Source: Pseudomonadota bacterium
GTDB taxonomy: Bacteria; Pseudomonadota; Gammaproteobacteria; Francisellales; Francisellaceae
Direction: 5' to 3'
Length of the DNA: 32,025 bases
NCBI GenBank assembly: GCA_027621155.1
Contig: JAQCCA010000005.1
Location: 1 to 32,025, forward strand
This document shows positions 31,120 to 32,025 of this stretch, piece by piece. The stretch's first letter is position 1; each line of letters begins with the position of its first letter. The notes under the pieces were generated by a model. That model saw nothing but the letters and a program-made list of their open reading frames with translations. It was not told the origin of the DNA and ran no database searches. A program made the position numbers and the translations under genes.

Positions 31120-32025
31120 ATGCGAAGTAGTTACAGTAGATTTTTATATTCATTCCCTTTGTTTGTCATGGTATCGAGTATGCCATTTAACACAGGCTTT
31201 GCACTTGATAATGATATTGCCAATATGTCATTGTCCAAGTTGCAGGGCATCAATAGTGGCAATGCCGCTAACACGCAAGATGCGCTAGGTGTTGATGCTC
31301 ACGCTGTTGGTGATCAATCCGCAATGTCGGGTGACTCAATGGGCGCTGTTGGTAAGCGCTTTGCGAATATGACGCTAATAATGTCACCGCAATGCAGTAG
31401 TGATAGTGTTTTAAATGGCTTAGATGGCGCTATACTTAAGTTTCCATGCCAAAGTATAGCTACTGCTATTACAGGCGTTATTTGCTTGCCTAAATTAGCA
31501 GATTGTTCAGATGATAAAAACTTTGCACCAATTACAGTGCCAGTTGGCTCTAGCAAAAGTATCTATGGTTACGATTTCAGCGCAAGCTGTCAGGCAAATT
31601 GTACAATCAGAATGGCGCAAAATGGCGCTGTTATTACCAATGCTGACACCATCAATAGCCAGTCCAAGCAAGAAGCTGCTAAAAATGATCAGTACAACAT
31701 GGTCGCCCAAGGATACGTAGGTAAAGATGGCTATTCACAGCAACAGGCTTATCTATGGTCATTTGGCAAAGGTGGGGATAACGATGTTATTGGTACGCAG
31801 TGCATTAATGGCGCTGCGGGTTACTTAGACAGTGGAGAGTATCATACGTGCGATAACTCGCAATCTGGTTCATTCAAAACAGGATGCCATGAGGAAAAGA
31901 CATGTACTGATTGGAAAACAACAAGCCGTGATATAGATACCTATCATCAATGTACGTTGAAAGCAAAGGTTAGTGATGTTCAGTGCGACAAGGTTCCTGT
32001 TGTTACGGTTCAGGAAGTGGTTATC
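31120..32025 (+). CDS. traN: TraN mating-pair stabilisation protein, N-terminal part
   Basis: An open frame runs from ATG 31120 to the window end without stop (302 codons), so the gene is cut off. A signal peptide ends near G-F-A (about residue 28). After about 80 residues, Cys-rich segments begin (over a dozen Cys, including C-x-x-x-C patterns such as C-Q-A-N-C, and C-H-E-E-K-T-C). This resembles TraN, the large outer-membrane adhesin that binds recipient receptors such as porins. It is separated from the other transfer genes and has its own leader copy. CAGGAG sets the start. The receptor-contact region cannot be judged from this part. Confidence 0.82.
   Translation, partial: MRSSYSRFLYSFPLFVMVSSMPFNTGFALDNDIANMSLSKLQGINSGNAANTQDALGVDAHAVGDQSAMSGDSMGAVGKRFANMTLIMSPQCSSDSVLNGLDGAILKFPCQSIATAITGVICLPKLADCSDDKNFAPITVPVGSSKSIYGYDFSASCQANCTIRMAQNGAVITNADTINSQSKQEAAKNDQYNMVAQGYVGKDGYSQQQAYLWSFGKGGDNDVIGTQCINGAAGYLDSGEYHTCDNSQSGSFKTGCHEEKTCTDWKTTSRDIDTYHQCTLKAKVSDVQCDKVPVVTVQEVVI

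Larger units (their letters stand above)
1..32025. mobile_element. Segment of an F-type conjugative element (plasmid or ICE)
   Basis: At least fifteen genes of the MPF_F conjugation family lie here almost all on one strand: pilin, TraL, E, K, B, V, C, TrbI, W, U, TrbC, F, H, G and N, plus a coupling protein and a candidate relaxase. The order departs from the F plasmid: the traW-traU-trbC segment follows traG instead of preceding traF-traH, and a toxin-antitoxin/helicase cargo separates them. Neither end of the element, no origin of replication, no integrase and no transposase is visible, so its replicon type is unknown. Confidence 0.93.

Noticed and set aside
1-32025. tRNA, rRNA or CRISPR array
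   Set aside because: I found no cloverleaf-like segment, ribosomal sequence or regularly spaced short repeats.

Overview
The window is a long stretch of AT-rich DNA that carries most of an F-type (MPF_F) conjugative type IV secretion system. The protein families and codon use suggest a low-GC gammaproteobacterium, perhaps of the Legionella/Piscirickettsia/Francisella kind, on a conjugative plasmid or integrative conjugative element. I cannot name the species. No replication, partition or integrase gene is in view, so plasmid versus ICE cannot be decided here.

Layout. (1) 76-2564: five small or unrecognised genes, including a minimal LuxR-type HTH protein at 775-1047 and an acidic-tailed protein that may bind ssDNA. 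(2) 2604-11453: first transfer block, in the order pilin, traL, traE, traK, traB, traV, an extra lipoprotein, traC, trbI, S26 TraF-type peptidase. Most of these genes overlap or nearly touch. (3) 11685-18018: second block, a DsbA-like CPHC protein, F-type traF, traH and traG. (4) 18025-22112: a cargo insert. A yefM-yoeB toxin-antitoxin pair and a membrane protein lie on the minus strand, and a 955-residue helicase IV-like protein lies on the plus strand. (5) 22354-30869: third block, traW, traU, a PAP2-like membrane phosphatase, trbC, an inverted-repeat-rich stretch (oriT candidate), a MOB_C-like relaxase candidate, the VirD4/TraD-type coupling protein, a second DsbA-like protein and a small TraD-like protein. 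(6) 31120 to the end: the start of traN, cut by the window edge.

The most striking unexplained signal is a leader element of about 217 bp present three times, at 11467-11684, 22136-22353 and 30903-31119. It stands directly in front of the dsb/traF-traH-traG block, the traW block and traN. Each copy starts with a perfect DnaA box (TGTGGATAA), then has an AAACCC/GGGTTT stem-loop, a 73-bp core identical in two copies and with four changes in the third, a CAAAGT-N11-ACTTTG dyad over a possible promoter, and a ribosome binding site. The distance from DnaA box to start codon is 217, 217 and 216 bp. This looks like a duplicated promoter/operator module that puts scattered transfer operons under one control.

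Working together: the pilin, TraL/E/K/B/V/C and TrbI/W/U/TrbC/F/H/G/N build the pilus and envelope channel. Three thioredoxin-fold proteins with CxxC motifs plausibly support the disulfide-rich periplasmic proteins TraU, TraH and TraN. The relaxase candidate and coupling protein would process and deliver the DNA.
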